This document shows, piece by piece, positions 63,910-64,000 of a DNA stretch of 64,000 nt; the first letter of the stretch is position 1; each line of letters starts with the position of its first letter. The translations under genes were made by a program, and so were the position numbers. A model generated the notes under the pieces. That model made no database searches. It was not told the DNA's origin and saw only the letters and a program-made list of their open reading frames with translations. Origin of the DNA: Ascarosepion bandense (lineage: Eukaryota > Mollusca > Cephalopoda > Sepiida > Sepiidae); contig JBBBDQ010001688.1 of assembly GCA_037127315.1 (NCBI GenBank), positions 938,501-1,002,500 on the forward strand, given 5' to 3'.

Positions 63910-64000
63910 CAATAAATACTAAAAAAAATAGTATGAAATACATCATTTAAAAAAAAACACTGGAGTGGCCTAATAATTATGGCCGGTAAGTTTATATATA
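63910..64000. other. Unassigned window end
   Basis: AT-rich; TAATTATGGCCGG at 63,971-63,986 echoes the AATTATGG end of the preceding element. Confidence 0.4.

Overview
The window looks like repeat-saturated intergenic DNA of a cephalopod, most likely an octopod. This is inferred from style: very dense tRNA-derived SINEs, (TA)n, (CA)n and (GATA)n arrays every few hundred bases, decayed LINEs and no compact genes. I recognise no host protein-coding gene. Almost all longer open frames are translated microsatellites or fragments of transposable elements.

Layout. SINE-1, about 300 bp with a tRNA-like head, occurs about a dozen times. In three places its head carries a 5S-rRNA-derived module (9.15-9.62 kb, 40.92-41.35 kb, 52.93-53.43 kb). 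Smaller tRNA-headed SINE families lie near 0.45, 16.8, 27.8, 33.5, 33.6, 42.4, 45.9 and 46.9 kb. Three LINE families are present. LINE-A has an apurinic-type endonuclease and a YADD reverse transcriptase; its best copy is at 61.26-63.28 kb on the minus strand and a copy of the endonuclease half is at 30.7-31.95 kb. LINE-B copies include a twin-primed inversion at 6.16-6.98 kb and an RT split by a SINE at 20.8-21.8 kb. LINE-C is a fragment with a restriction-like endonuclease (51.8-52.9 kb). A dead Tc1-type transposon lies at 25.5-26.8 kb, and a 27-bp minisatellite of about 90 units at 54.0-56.5 kb.

The most exciting layer is a set of hammerhead-ribozyme (HHR) motifs. One textbook HHR is at 1,198-1,251. 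A second group of six copies lies at the 3' end of a short tRNA-headed SINE that runs into (TA)n (4.6, 17.7, 17.9, 32.7, 32.9, 35.6 kb). Its two subtypes show compensating changes in stem I. A third group sits in fold-back elements resembling Penelope-like terminal repeats (2.1, 2.5, 20.6, 32.3 and 39.4 kb), usually as head-to-head pairs and often with a self-complementary stem III, as expected of ribozymes that cleave as dimers.

Other structural events visible in the sequence are a near-identical 579-bp inverted duplication (39.9-40.5 and 63.3-63.9 kb), a 30-bp inverted patch copied from LINE-C into a neighbouring SINE, a SINE insertion with a perfect 10-bp target duplication, and a 1-kb unit bounded by inverted repeats around a tRNA-like hairpin (47.2-48.2 kb). 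The elements interact as parasites and hosts: SINE and LINE share 3' tails, SINEs land in LINEs, and (TA)n tracts flank most ribozyme elements.
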